Source: Desulfomonilaceae bacterium (GTDB lineage: Bacteria > Desulfobacterota > Desulfomonilia > Desulfomonilales > Desulfomonilaceae). From it: a stretch of 54,879 bases of DNA. Positions 25,826-34,482 of this stretch are shown one piece after another; within the stretch, counting starts at the first letter, position 1; every line of letters begins with the position of its first letter. Below the pieces are notes generated by a model. It had not been told where the DNA came from and ran no database searches. It worked only from the letters and a program-made list of their open reading frames with translations. The stretch lies in assembly GCA_031082285.1 (NCBI GenBank), contig JAVHLK010000029.1:1-54879 (forward strand), in the 5' to 3' direction. The translations under genes and the position numbers were made by a program.

Positions 25826-26944
25826 TTAGAAGTCGGGGGTGAGGACGATTCTTCTCGTAATGTCTCCCCCGTGGGCTTCTTCGAACGCTTCCGCTATTCC
25901 GGACATGGGCCGCGTCTGCAACAGTGAATCGATCTCGATTTGGCCGGATTGAACCAGTTCCAGAACCTTGGGATAATACTTCGGCAGGCAGCCCCAAGTT
26001 CCGATCAGTTCGGCATCGAACGCCATGAGCCGAGAGATCATGTACGTGTTTTTCGCCATTCCGAAACCCACCACCATGAGTTTGCCGATATACCCCAGCA
26101 ATCCCAATGCGGTGTCCTGAACCGGTCCGACGCCCGTACACTCGAAGATCTTCCAACCCACATTGTGCTGTACGCCCGCTTGTTTCGCGATGTCTCTGAA
26201 TTCGCCCTGAATCGCTTTGAAATCCTTGTCCCGTGAATTGATCACATAGTCTACGCCCATGGACAGAGCCCGCTGGAGCTTCTCTTCATTACGGGCCATC
26301 CCGACTATCGGTTTCGCACCGAAGGTCTTGGCAACCTGTGCCATGTAGACTCCCACGCCGCCGGTCACTCCGGTTATGAGCACCGGATCGCCGGCCTGAA
26401 CATCCGCCCGAATCGCTGCCTGATAAGGAGTGGTCGCGGCATCGGCTATGACGGCATAATTCTCCAGGGGACGTCCCTTGAGATCCTCGATGACGCACAG
26501 GTCCTCCGCAGGAACGGGAATGTAGTCGGCAAACCCGCCGTAAATGCCGAGAGAGTTTCCCGGCATCTTCTGTGCCAGACATCTGTTGTTGCGTCCTTTG
26601 GCACAGATATCGCACGAATTGCACGGCATGACCGCCGGCACGATCACGTTCTTGTCCACCCAAGACTCGGCTCCGGGACCGGCGGCAACCACCGTCCCCG
26701 AAATCTCGTGACCCAGAGTCAACGGGGGCTTGGTAATCGTGGGGACTCCGTCGTAAAAGTACCCGAGGTCCGTGTGGCACACGCCGCAGCCTGCTACTTT
26801 GACCAGTACCTCCCCTTGGCCCAATTCGGGGACGGGGATCTCCGTCTTTTTGAGCTCACCGGGAGCGGTTATTTTCCTGGCTTCCTTGTCGTAGGTGGGA
26901 CCTTTCACCATCTGCCATGTTTGAATTTTTTCGGGAATGCTCAC
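25826..26944 (-). CDS. had: 6-hydroxycyclohex-1-ene-1-carbonyl-CoA dehydrogenase-like, zinc MDR family
   Basis: A zinc-dependent medium-chain alcohol dehydrogenase, about 372 residues. It closely follows the pattern I know for Had/BamQ of anaerobic aromatic degradation: the IQTWQMV opening, GCGVCHTDLGYFYDGVPT, GHEISGTVV (catalytic zinc), four structural-zinc cysteines in PCNSCDICAKGRNNRC, and NAD-binding GVTGGVGVYMAQ. That enzyme oxidises the hydroxyl of the ring intermediate after dearomatisation of benzoyl-CoA. Other pathway genes (hydratase, ring hydrolase, benzoyl-CoA reductase) are not in the window, so it acts from a separate locus or serves a related alcohol. An in-frame ATG at 26965 precedes the start, but the perfect aaaggaggt lies inside that extension, so the GTG at 26944 is chosen. 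Confidence 0.85.
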   Translation of the reverse strand: MSIPEKIQTWQMVKGPTYDKEARKITAPGELKKTEIPVPELGQGEVLVKVAGCGVCHTDLGYFYDGVPTITKPPLTLGHEISGTVVAAGPGAESWVDKNVIVPAVMPCNSCDICAKGRNNRCLAQKMPGNSLGIYGGFADYIPVPAEDLCVIEDLKGRPLENYAVIADAATTPYQAAIRADVQAGDPVLITGVTGGVGVYMAQVAKTFGAKPIVGMARNEEKLQRALSMGVDYVINSRDKDFKAIQGEFRDIAKQAGVQHNVGWKIFECTGVGPVQDTALGLLGYIGKLMVVGFGMAKNTYMISRLMAFDAELIGTWGCLPKYYPKVLELVQSGQIEIDSLLQTRPMSGIAEAFEEAHGGDITRRIVLTPDF

Positions 26945-26978
26945 CAGAACACCTCCTTTGCACATACGTTGCCATAAA

Positions 26979-27005
26979 ATATTAGGGGATGCGGGCTTCT
27001 GTCAA
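26979..27005 (-). promoter_or_regulatory. Promoter of the Had-like gene
   Basis: On the minus strand a perfect TTGACA (27005-27000) is followed after 15 bases by TAATAT (26984-26979), or after 18 bases by TATTTT. About 35 bases downstream lies the gene's strong Shine-Dalgarno. A good candidate despite the short spacer. Confidence 0.6.
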
Positions 27006-27143
27006 GGGAAATCTCGGATTCCCTCTCGAAGAGACAAGAAAGGCACAATTACTTGATTGTAAATGACAAAAATCGTGTCATCGGCAGAGCGCCGATACGC
27101 TTCTCGTTCATTATCCGGAACAAATGACGCTCACGCAGGGGGC

Positions 27144-28076
27144 TCAGTATGAACGCAAGTACGCCTCGAAGACGTCGTGTACCGAGCGAGTGACCGGCCC
27201 GGGAGTTCCGTTTCCGATGATCAGATCGTTCAAACGAGTCACGGAAAGCACATTGCGTGTGGTGGATGCAATGAACGCCTCACGAAAGGACGCGACTTCC
27301 CCCATGCGAACGGGGGTTTCTCTGAGGCGAAATTCCGGCTTGCCTCCCAAGATCTCGATCACCACGCGGCGGGTGATGCTGTCGAGAATTTTCCCATCCA
27401 ACGGGGGGGTCAGAATAACACCGTCCGAATCCACGAAAAAGACCGTGAATGTCGAGCCCTCCAGGATAGTGTTCCCATCCTCGGGACACACGAAAACCAC
27501 GTCGTATGCATCATGTCGGGGCACGACCAGTTGGTGGGCAATGATGGCGCCGACGTAGTTCAGGAGCTTCACGGCCGGGTACATCCTCTGGTAGGCAAAC
27601 GTGGCCAAGGCAACCCCCTTTTCGTAACACTCGGCATCCGGCGTGATCAACGGTTGGGCGGCAATATAGAGATGGGCCCCCGCACCGGACTGCTTCATTG
27701 TACAGCCTTGGAGGCCGCCGCTGAAAATCACATTGAGGAGAAGATCCGCGTGGGGGTCCCGCTCCCTGTTGAGCCGGACGGCCTCCATGAGGATGTCTCT
27801 CAGGGCGTCTTGTCCCATGGGCGGGACCATGTGTATGCCGGCGGCCGAATCATAGAGCCTCCGGAGGTGGTCTTCCAGACGGAAGATTTTTTCTCTCACG
27901 GTTCTGCACGCGGTAAAGACTCGGTAACCCCGGAGTGTGCCGCTGACGTCATCCCAGTAAGGGAGCGAGAGCTCCTCAGTGGGAACAAATCGGTCACGCT
28001 GATACGATATAATAGTTCTTCCCTCCGAATAAGCATTCTCAATCCCCCCTGCCGGGAACCGGCCGGGGACGCTCAC
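27144..28076 (-). CDS. Class IV PLP-dependent aminotransferase (branched-chain type)
   Basis: About 310 residues of the fold-type IV aminotransferase family (IlvE, D-amino-acid transaminase, ADC lyase). The PLP Lys is in YPAVKLLNY, the conserved acidic residue in [10 protein letters not shown], and the phosphate-binding loop in [11 protein letters not shown]. The usual EGSxxNxF has TFTVF here, so the Asn is replaced, and substrate assignment to branched-chain amino acids is tentative. The start is uncertain: a GTG at 28094 and one at 28076 are in frame. The latter overlaps the secA stop (GTGA) and is chosen; real homology begins about 20 codons further on. It is co-transcribed behind secA. 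Confidence 0.8.
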   Translation of the reverse strand: MSVPGRFPAGGIENAYSEGRTIISYQRDRFVPTEELSLPYWDDVSGTLRGYRVFTACRTVREKIFRLEDHLRRLYDSAAGIHMVPPMGQDALRDILMEAVRLNRERDPHADLLLNVIFSGGLQGCTMKQSGAGAHLYIAAQPLITPDAECYEKGVALATFAYQRMYPAVKLLNYVGAIIAHQLVVPRHDAYDVVFVCPEDGNTILEGSTFTVFFVDSDGVILTPPLDGKILDSITRRVVIEILGGKPEFRLRETPVRMGEVASFREAFIASTTRNVLSVTRLNDLIIGNGTPGPVTRSVHDVFEAYLRSY

Positions 28077-30715
28077 GCGGCTTTTCCGCAACACTTCTTA
28101 TATTTCTTCCCGGATCCGCATGGGCAGGGAGCGTTCCGTCCTATCTTCTCCGTCTGCCGGCGAACGGTCTTGGGCTTGCCGTCGTCTCCACCGGAACTCC
28201 CGTGGGACAGAACCATTTCTTGTTCGCGCCGGCCGGCCAACTCGTCGAGTTCCTCTTCCCGAGCAATCTTGACCAGAAGCATCGTCCTTACAGTCTCTTC
28301 CTTGATTCGGGCGCTCATGTCAAGAAAGAGATCGTATCCTTCCTTTTGGTATTCCTTTAACGGGTCTCTCTGACCATACCCCCGCAGGCCGATGCCTTCC
28401 TTGAGATGATCCATACTGAGCAGGTGGTCTTTCCATTGGTTGTCCACTGCCGTGAGCATGACAAACTTTTCGAGCTCCCGCATCACTTCCGAGGTCACTT
28501 CCTGTTCTTTGCGTTCATACGCCTTCCTGACCTCATCGATGATATGGTCGGCGATGCCCCCTCGAGTCTGCTCCGTAGACGGCAAGGAATCAAGGTCGAA
28601 CCGGATTCCGAACTGTCCCCAGAGCGCTTCCGACAGATTCTCGATGTCCCAGTCCTCGTACAAGGATCGTTCGTCGGTGAAACGATCGACGAGGTCCTCA
28701 ACCACATCCTCCATCATCTCGAGAATTGTACCCTTAAGATCGTCGCCGCCGAGGATGAAACGGCGCTGCGAATAGACGACCTCGCGCTGTCTGTTCATTA
28801 CGTCGTCGTATTCCAGCAGATGTTTGCGGATTTCGAAATTGTGACCTTCAACCTTCTTCTGAGCGTTTTCTATGGCTCGGGTGGTATACTTGTGCTCAAT
28901 GGGCTCTCCTTCCTCCATGCCCACTCGCTCCATGATCATCCTGACCCGCTCGCCGCCGAATATGCGCATGAGGTCGTCTTCGAGGCTCAGATAGAAACGG
29001 CTGGAGCCCGGGTCTCCCTGACGGCCCGATCGGCCTCTCAGCTGGTTGTCGATGCGCCGAGATTCGTGCCGTTCGGTTCCGAGTATGTGGAGTCCTCCGG
29101 CCTCAATGACATTTCGCTTCTCTTCATCACACAGGCCTTTGAATTCTTGCAGCAACTCATTGAATTCTTCCGTACCCTCGCCTTTTTTCGACCTGGATCG
29201 CGCAAGAAAGGTAGGGTTGCCTCCCAGAACAATGTCCGTTCCACGGCCCGCCATATTCGTCGAGATCGTTACCGCGCCGAAACGGCCGGCTTGTGCTACA
29301 ATTTCAGCCTCACCTGCATGATTCTTGGCATTGAGAACGTTGTGGGGGATTCCGAGCTTTTTCAGTCTTCTGGAAAGGTACTCCGACTTCTCGATTGAGA
29401 TCGTGCCCACCAGCACGGGCTGTCCGCGCTTGTGGCAGTCCTGAATCTCCTCCACCGCCGCGTCGAACTTCTCTTGTTCCGTCTTGTAGATCAGGTCGGA
29501 GTTGTCGTCTCGAACCATCGGTAAATTCGTCGGGATGACTACCACGTCCAACTTGTAGATCTTCTTGAATTCCGGAGCCTCGGTGTCCGCGGTACCGGTC
29601 ATGCCGGCCAATTTGTCGTACATTCGGAAGTAATTCTGGAAGGTAATGGTGGCGAGCGTCTGATTCTCATTTTCGATATGGACGCCTTCCTTGGCCTCGA
29701 GTGCCTGGTGAAGTCCGTCGGAGTATCGACGGCCCGGCATGAGCCTCCCCGTGAATTCATCCACGATGATGACCTGGCCGTCCTTGACGATATAATCCAC
29801 ATCCTTCTTGAACAGGGTGTGGGATTTCAAGGCCTGGTTCACGTGATGGAGCGTTTCCATCTGCCCGGGATCGTACAGGTTCTCAACATTCAAGCTTTTT
29901 TCCACACGGGCCACGCCTTCTTCGGTGAGGACCACGCTGCGGGCCTTCTCGTCTATGGTATGATGAACGTCCTTGTTAAGGCCCGGAATGACCCGGTTGA
30001 TCTTGTAGTACCGATCGGTGTTCTCGTGAGTAGGACCTGAGATGATGAGAGGCGTCCTTGCCTCGTCGATGAGAATGCTGTCCACCTCGTCGACGATTGC
30101 GTAATGGAGGTCCCGCTGAACATAGTCCTCCAGCGAAAACTTCATGTTGTCTCTGAGGTAATCGAATCCGAACTCGTTATTGGTTCCGTACACCACGTCG
30201 CAGTTATACGCCTGCCTCCGTTGCTCGTCGTCGAGATCGTTGATGATGACCCCCACGGACAAGCCGAGGAACCTATAGATGCTGCCCATCCATTCGGCGT
30301 CTCTTTGGGCGAGATAGTCGTTTACGGTGACCACGTGAACGCCTCTGCCCGTCAACGCGTTCAGGTACACGGGCAAGGTCGCGGCCAGGGTCTTGCCTTC
30401 CCCGGTCTTCATTTCAGCTATTTTGCCCTGATGGAGAACGATTCCGCCGACGAGCTGCGCGTCAAAATGTCTCATCCCCAGGGTTCGCATCGAGGCCTCT
30501 CTCACAAGGGCAAAAGCCTCGGGGAGGAGGTCGTCCGGTGTTTCTCCCGCCTCCAACCGACGCTTGAACTCATCGGTCTTTGCCCTCATCTCCTCATCGG
30601 AGAGGGCCTTCATCTTGGATTCGAGTTCATTCGTCTCTCGAACAAGAGGTTCAAGCTTCTTGAGTTCACGTTCATTCTTGCTTCCGAACAGCTTTCTCGC
30701 TATTGCCCCCAGCAT
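28073..30715 (-). CDS. secA: Preprotein translocase ATPase SecA
   Basis: The motor of the Sec pathway; pushes unfolded preproteins through SecYEG. 880 residues, full length. It has Walker [14 protein letters not shown]-like [13 protein letters not shown], the preprotein cross-linking domain, the second NBD with [10 protein letters not shown] and [10 protein letters not shown], and the C-terminal zinc motif [14 protein letters not shown] that binds SecB and phospholipid. The ATG follows gagagga. A class IV aminotransferase gene overlaps its stop. Confidence 0.99.
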   Translation of the reverse strand: MLGAIARKLFGSKNERELKKLEPLVRETNELESKMKALSDEEMRAKTDEFKRRLEAGETPDDLLPEAFALVREASMRTLGMRHFDAQLVGGIVLHQGKIAEMKTGEGKTLAATLPVYLNALTGRGVHVVTVNDYLAQRDAEWMGSIYRFLGLSVGVIINDLDDEQRRQAYNCDVVYGTNNEFGFDYLRDNMKFSLEDYVQRDLHYAIVDEVDSILIDEARTPLIISGPTHENTDRYYKINRVIPGLNKDVHHTIDEKARSVVLTEEGVARVEKSLNVENLYDPGQMETLHHVNQALKSHTLFKKDVDYIVKDGQVIIVDEFTGRLMPGRRYSDGLHQALEAKEGVHIENENQTLATITFQNYFRMYDKLAGMTGTADTEAPEFKKIYKLDVVVIPTNLPMVRDDNSDLIYKTEQEKFDAAVEEIQDCHKRGQPVLVGTISIEKSEYLSRRLKKLGIPHNVLNAKNHAGEAEIVAQAGRFGAVTISTNMAGRGTDIVLGGNPTFLARSRSKKGEGTEEFNELLQEFKGLCDEEKRNVIEAGGLHILGTERHESRRIDNQLRGRSGRQGDPGSSRFYLSLEDDLMRIFGGERVRMIMERVGMEEGEPIEHKYTTRAIENAQKKVEGHNFEIRKHLLEYDDVMNRQREVVYSQRRFILGGDDLKGTILEMMEDVVEDLVDRFTDERSLYEDWDIENLSEALWGQFGIRFDLDSLPSTEQTRGGIADHIIDEVRKAYERKEQEVTSEVMRELEKFVMLTAVDNQWKDHLLSMDHLKEGIGLRGYGQRDPLKEYQKEGYDLFLDMSARIKEETVRTMLLVKIAREEELDELAGRREQEMVLSHGSSGGDDGKPKTVRRQTEKIGRNAPCPCGSGKKYKKCCGKAA

Positions 30716-31339
30716 GTTGGTTCCTCTCGAGCTGAAAAACTTAGACGGGGAGTTTCACGGAATCTTCCGTACATGTCCGTCATGCTTCCGTACGGCGGAC
30801 AGCCGCCCTTTTGCTGCTTCACGGCCCTCCGGTACAAGAAAAAAAGACCGATCCATTGAGACCCGACGTTCGAAGGGAACCCCGTTGTCTCATCTCGGTC
30901 GGAATTTTCATCCGTCTGATATTAAAAGACACAAGACCGCCCACAAGGTTCGGTTTGACGAAAAAAACGATCGCACCTCGTTGACTCGGCGATAGGCTCT
31001 CCCGGTCACCATCCATGCCGGCACTCACAAAGAAAGATTCAGGCGTGCCGGGTGAGACCAGGCTGGGGTGGGTCCTGCAAGACGCAAGAACTCTCATGCT
31101 TCGTTGAGTCGTTGCACGCATGAGCGTCCGAGCGGGCCGCATCGCGACTCGAACGCAGTCTGTCTAACATAGCCCACAAGGCCTGTCAACCGGCCGGGAA
31201 GAATATGAATGTTCGACAAAGTTGAAATCCCGGCTAAAAAAATATTGTCCCCCGACGCGTAATCAGAGTATAAAGGAAACGGAGTCATTGTACGACGATC
31301 CTCTTGAATTGCAGAGCTTGAGTTAGGGGAGGGACGTGA
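30716..31339. other. Divergent intergenic region between secA and the REC-GGDEF gene
   Basis: About 620 bases with no credible gene. A TTGACA/TAGACA pair with a 17-base spacer on the minus strand (31189-31161) could be a secA promoter with a long leader. On the plus strand TTGAAA (31222) and TATTGT (31243) with a 15-base spacer could serve the cyclase. A ccggcac/gtgccgg inverted pair lies near 31020-31055. No recognisable riboswitch. Confidence 0.4.
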
Positions 31340-31342
31340 GTG

Positions 31343-32323
31343 ATGCTGTCGGTCTTGCCGCCGGAACAATCGAAGGCACAGGCCCGCGTTCTCGTGGTGG
31401 ACGACGATCCCATGGTGCGTGAGGTGGTGGTGTTGGCGATCGAGGCCATGGGGTACGAAGTCGACGCGTGCGGTAACGGTGTTGAAGCACTGGAAAAGAA
31501 CGAGAAGAGGCATTTCGACTTGATCGTGACGGACATGCGGCTGCCCGGCCTTGACGGGTTGTCTCTCATAGAGAAACTCCGGGGCGGACCCGCGGACACC
31601 GACGTGATCGTCATGACCGGGTATGGTTCCATTGAGAACGCTGTGCAGTGCATGAAAGCCGGCGCCCTCGAGTACCTCATCAAGCCCTTTACTCCGGATC
31701 AGATCCAGGTGGCCGTACGTAAGTCATTGGAACATCGGGAACTGATAAGAAGGGCCAAAGAACGGGAGTTCTACAGGGAACTCTCTTACCTCGACGCCCT
31801 TACCGGGGTCCACAATCGTCGCTATCTCGATGAGGCCCTCAAGACGAACATCCTCCACGCTCAGTTGCATGGCACCTCGTTTGTGCTCCTCATGGTCGAT
31901 ATCGACGATTTCAAGATCTACAACGACTTGAACGGCCACGTCATGGGCGACGAGGCCCTTGCGCAGGTCGGGCGACTGCTCAAATCAGTGTGTCGCGGGT
32001 ACGATGTCGTGACCAGGTACGGCGGCGAGGAGTTTGCAATCATATTCCCTCATGTGAACAAGTCCAACGCGCTGGAATTGGCCTATCGGATACTCAAGGA
32101 AATAAGGAAGACCCAATTCTCCGGTGCCCACGCGCAGCCGACCGGCTCCCTCACCGTTTCCATAGGCGTTGCCGCCTACCCCGAACATGCCGCGACAGCG
32201 GCCGAGCTGGTCCATTGTGCCGATGCAGCTCTGTACGCGGCAAAAAAAGCGGGCAAGAACACGATCGAGGTCTACGGATCACGCCCAACCGGGGACCATA
32301 ATCGGACAACGAAACAAGCTTGA
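31343..32323 (+). CDS. Response regulator with GGDEF domain (diguanylate cyclase)
   Basis: Makes the second messenger cyclic-di-GMP from GTP when phosphorylated, like PleD or WspR. Numbered from an in-frame GTG one codon upstream (31340), the receiver domain (about 15-130) has the acidic pocket DDD at 21-23, phospho-acceptor D65 in TDMRLPG, a Thr in MTGYG and K115 in IKPF. The GGDEF domain has the active GGEEF (228-232) and, five residues before it, RGYD (219-222), the RxxD inhibitory site for product feedback. Upstream is a clear ggggaggga. It ends seven bases from the converging SH3-protein gene. The partner kinase is not adjacent. Confidence 0.95.
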   Translation: MLSVLPPEQSKAQARVLVVDDDPMVREVVVLAIEAMGYEVDACGNGVEALEKNEKRHFDLIVTDMRLPGLDGLSLIEKLRGGPADTDVIVMTGYGSIENAVQCMKAGALEYLIKPFTPDQIQVAVRKSLEHRELIRRAKEREFYRELSYLDALTGVHNRRYLDEALKTNILHAQLHGTSFVLLMVDIDDFKIYNDLNGHVMGDEALAQVGRLLKSVCRGYDVVTRYGGEEFAIIFPHVNKSNALELAYRILKEIRKTQFSGAHAQPTGSLTVSIGVAAYPEHAATAAELVHCADAALYAAKKAGKNTIEVYGSRPTGDHNRTTKQA

Positions 32324-32330
32324 GTAAACC

Positions 32331-33140
32331 TCAGACGTCGCCTTCCAACCTCACATACTTGAAGTCCACCCATCCGGCACGGCCTGCGGGAGTTACGACC
32401 CGGTACCAGATTCTGCTCCCCTTCAACCGTTTCCCCGTCACCTTCACTTGCTGACCGGTCATGAGTTTGTCCACGACCGAGGCGCTTGTCAGGGGCTTGG
32501 TCCGCACTCGCAGATGGTCGGTCAGTATCCTTCCTTCACGGCTCAGTTGCATGAAATGATCCGGTTGCTCGTCTTGAGCGGGGCCGGGTCGAGAAAAGCC
32601 GGGAGATCTGACCGGGTCCGGCGAGGAAGCTGCCTTGGCTTCACGCGCAAATTCATTGCCGCCAGCCTCGCCGCGCGCGTCGGAGAGGCTCAGAAGGCTC
32701 GGTTTGGTCAGAGTGGGTCTCTGAACGGCCTCCTTCGGGGTCGCGGGCTCTGCAATAGTCGGTACGGAAGCGGATTCCGCGATCTGAATCCGCAGGCCCT
32801 TGAAATTGGAATGCATGTCCTCCCTCACCTTGCCGATCATCTCTTTGAGTTCGGCGAGGGTTTGGGCCTGGTTTGCCTGTCTCGAGTAGAGATCGTTGAG
32901 CCCGGTCATCCGTTCGTGGACTACGGACGAAACGCGCACGAAATGTACTTGGGCAAGACAGGTTGCCACAATGACGCCGGCTAATACCCATGAGAAGTAA
33001 CGAAAAGGAAAGAGAATCTGGTCTTCGTCCTCCAGGAAGGCGGAAGCACCCAATTTCCCTTTGACCCAGAAGTACCAGAGGATGAGAAAAGCGGCAACCG
33101 CGGCACATTGAATTGCAATGATCGTGACATGGAGAACCAT
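32331..33140 (-). CDS. Membrane-anchored protein with C-terminal SH3 domain
   Basis: About 269 residues. Two hydrophobic segments near the N-terminus (about 3-25 and 45-70), a helical stretch, a proline/serine-rich linker, and a bacterial SH3 domain at the C-terminus (RTKPLTSASVVDKLMTGQQVKV and AGRAGWVDFKYV) that likely binds peptidoglycan or peptide ligands. An in-frame ATG at 33173 exists, but aagggaggt lies inside that extension and points to the ATG at 33140. Function unknown; a cell-envelope role is inferred from the SH3 domain. Confidence 0.75.
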   Translation of the reverse strand: MVLHVTIIAIQCAAVAAFLILWYFWVKGKLGASAFLEDEDQILFPFRYFSWVLAGVIVATCLAQVHFVRVSSVVHERMTGLNDLYSRQANQAQTLAELKEMIGKVREDMHSNFKGLRIQIAESASVPTIAEPATPKEAVQRPTLTKPSLLSLSDARGEAGGNEFAREAKAASSPDPVRSPGFSRPGPAQDEQPDHFMQLSREGRILTDHLRVRTKPLTSASVVDKLMTGQQVKVTGKRLKGSRIWYRVVTPAGRAGWVDFKYVRLEGDV

Positions 33141-33593
33141 GAGCAGGAACCTCCCTTGGGGCAATGCCGACATGATTTACCATTATATTTGACCTGATGC
33201 AACAACTCTTTAATGTAAAATATGTGATAAATCGAAGATCACCTGATATTTACATGTACCATTTGAGGCACTGAGTATCGGCCGGGAGACTGGAGCGGAT
33301 CCGCAGGCCCAGTTGCCGTCCCGCCCGCGATTCGATAATCGGTCAAAGGGGGATGACGCTGAGACGGGTGAAACCATGTCCTGGAAGGCCTCGACGGGAT
33401 ACCGGTCGGCACTCACGATCGAATTGTACGACGGTCGTACGGGTGGAAGCCGCGGTTTTATTTCTCAACGACGGGCGGTATGGATAGTGGTCCGGCGAGC
33501 GGGTGCGGACCGGATCGCTATCCCGAGCGCAACAAAAGGTGCTTGACTTCTCGGGGGACATCTGGTTACATAATTCTTTTAGAGGTTAACCGG
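33141..33593. other. Divergent intergenic region before the rpmH cluster
   Basis: No convincing gene and no DnaA boxes of the TTATCCACA type were seen, although rpmH often lies near oriC. The first part is AT-rich and probably holds the promoter of the SH3-protein gene. Confidence 0.4.
33543..33574 (+). promoter_or_regulatory. Putative rpmH operon promoter
   Basis: TTGACT at 33543-33548 followed by an AT-rich ttacataat. TTACAT is at 17-base spacing and the better match CATAAT is at 20. It is positioned to transcribe the small frame at 33594 and the rpmH cluster. Confidence 0.35.
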
Positions 33594-33704
33594 ATGAGCC
33601 AAGAATCGTGTCCGGAGGATTGCACCCAACGTGGCCGACGGCCACTCGACATAACTCGACGGCATGGGGTTTTCGGTGACCGGTACAAGAAACGGATCGG
33701 ATAA
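33594..33704 (+). CDS. Small ORF (36 aa) just before rpmH
   Basis: ATG behind an agaggtt Shine-Dalgarno opens a 36-codon frame, starting MSQESCPEDCTQRG, that ends six bases before the rpmH GTG. The peptide is basic with a CPEDC pair. No homologue comes to mind. Its position between the putative promoter and rpmH, and the tight spacing, suggest either a translated leader that couples to rpmH (whose own ribosome site is poor) or a real mini-protein. Unproven. Confidence 0.35.
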   Translation: MSQESCPEDCTQRGRRPLDITRRHGVFGDRYKKRIG

Positions 33705-33710
33705 ACGACA

Positions 33711-33845
33711 GTGAAAAGAACATTTCAACCGAGCAACATTTCTCGTAAACGAACTCACGGATTCCTCGTCCGGATGAGGACAAAAAGTGGAAGAATCGTC
33801 CTCAAGCGGAGAAGGGCTAAAGGACGCAAGCGCCTGTCGGTCTGA
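33711..33845 (+). CDS. rpmH: 50S ribosomal protein L34
   Basis: A 44-residue, highly basic protein that begins [18 protein letters not shown] and continues with the diagnostic RMRTKSGR...[12 protein letters not shown], an unmistakable L34. GTG start with only a weak ggat upstream. The next gene, rnpA, starts inside it and overlaps by 59 bases in another frame. The set rpmH-rnpA-yidD-yidC-jag-mnmE is a conserved bacterial order. Confidence 0.97.
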   Translation: MKRTFQPSNISRKRTHGFLVRMRTKSGRIVLKRRRAKGRKRLSV

Positions 33846-34194
33846 AAAGAGACGTTTTAGGCTGACCAAAGATGACAGAGTACGGCGATCATCCGAATAT
33901 CGGACGATCATGAAGGAAGGGGCCCGCTATCGCACGTCTCATTTCAGTGTCCGGATGTTGAGGAACCCGGCGGGCAGGCAGCGACTGGGATTGGCAGTCG
34001 GCAAGAAAGCTGGGAACGCTTGTGCGAGAAATCGGATCAAGAGAAGGCTCAGGGAGTACTTCAGACTGAATCGGGACAAGATGCCTCCCGAAACGGATAT
34101 GGTATTCATTGCCTTGCAGGGAGCAAGCACGTTGCCAACAAACCGGCTCCGACGGGAGCTGGACCGATTCTTCGAGAAACAGTTTTCAATTTAG
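33787..34194 (+). CDS. rnpA: Ribonuclease P protein component
   Basis: Basic protein cofactor of RNase P, which matures the 5' end of tRNAs. 135 residues, with the family core starting at [17 protein letters not shown] and the RNR signature [13 protein letters not shown]. The only usable start is GTG 33787, inside rpmH, with gagg seven bases upstream, itself part of the L34 coding sequence. No ATG, GTG or TTG occurs between it and the conserved core. The resulting N-terminus has about 20 extra residues. The overlap resembles, in milder form, the rpmH/rnpA nesting reported in Thermus. Confidence 0.95.
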   Translation: MEESSSSGEGLKDASACRSEKRRFRLTKDDRVRRSSEYRTIMKEGARYRTSHFSVRMLRNPAGRQRLGLAVGKKAGNACARNRIKRRLREYFRLNRDKMPPETDMVFIALQGASTLPTNRLRRELDRFFEKQFSI

Positions 34195-34403
34195 GAAGAT
34201 ATACCCTTGGAGGGGCCATCAGGTTGTATCAGATTTTGATATCGCCTCTCCTGACTTCCTCTTGCCGATTCTATCCCACCTGTTCCGAATACGCCCGTGA
34301 CGCGGTACTGCGGTACGGCGTCTTCAAGGGATCGTGGCTTGCGCTCCGGCGTTTGCTTAGATGTCGTCCCTTCGGTCCGGGAGGCTTCGACCCCGTGCCC
34401 TGA
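34020..34403 (+). CDS. yidD: Membrane protein insertion efficiency factor YidD
   Basis: The conserved YidD core is complete: [12 protein letters not shown], the [11 protein letters not shown] cysteine motif, [24 protein letters not shown] at the C-terminus. It helps YidC/Sec insert membrane proteins from the inner leaflet. The start is unclear. The family needs residues from about base 34170 on, but the only standard start codons are a TTG at 34020 (deep inside rnpA) and a TTG at 34224 behind ggagggg, which would cut the usual amphipathic N-terminus. The longer form is given; the first 50 residues are probably not translated. Confidence 0.85.
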   Translation: MCEKSDQEKAQGVLQTESGQDASRNGYGIHCLAGSKHVANKPAPTGAGPILRETVFNLGRYTLGGAIRLYQILISPLLTSSCRFYPTCSEYARDAVLRYGVFKGSWLALRRLLRCRPFGPGGFDPVP

Positions 34404-34482
34404 ACCCGGCGTGTCGCCGGACGGAAGCATCCTTCTACGAATCACAACGATACGACATACCCCTGCCGCGGGGAGAAACCGA

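Noticed and set aside
27177-28373. A nearly 400-codon plus-strand frame opposite the aminotransferase and the end of secA
   Set aside because: Antisense to two strongly supported genes; no family features.
31140-31170. A T-arm-like GTTCGAGTC on the minus strand upstream of secA, suggesting a tRNA
   Set aside because: Only a 4-bp stem forms, and no acceptor, D or anticodon arms of tRNA spacing can be built around it.
33174-33710. A replication origin upstream of rpmH
   Set aside because: No TTATCCACA-type DnaA boxes, no dnaA or dnaN, and no clear AT-rich unwinding element.
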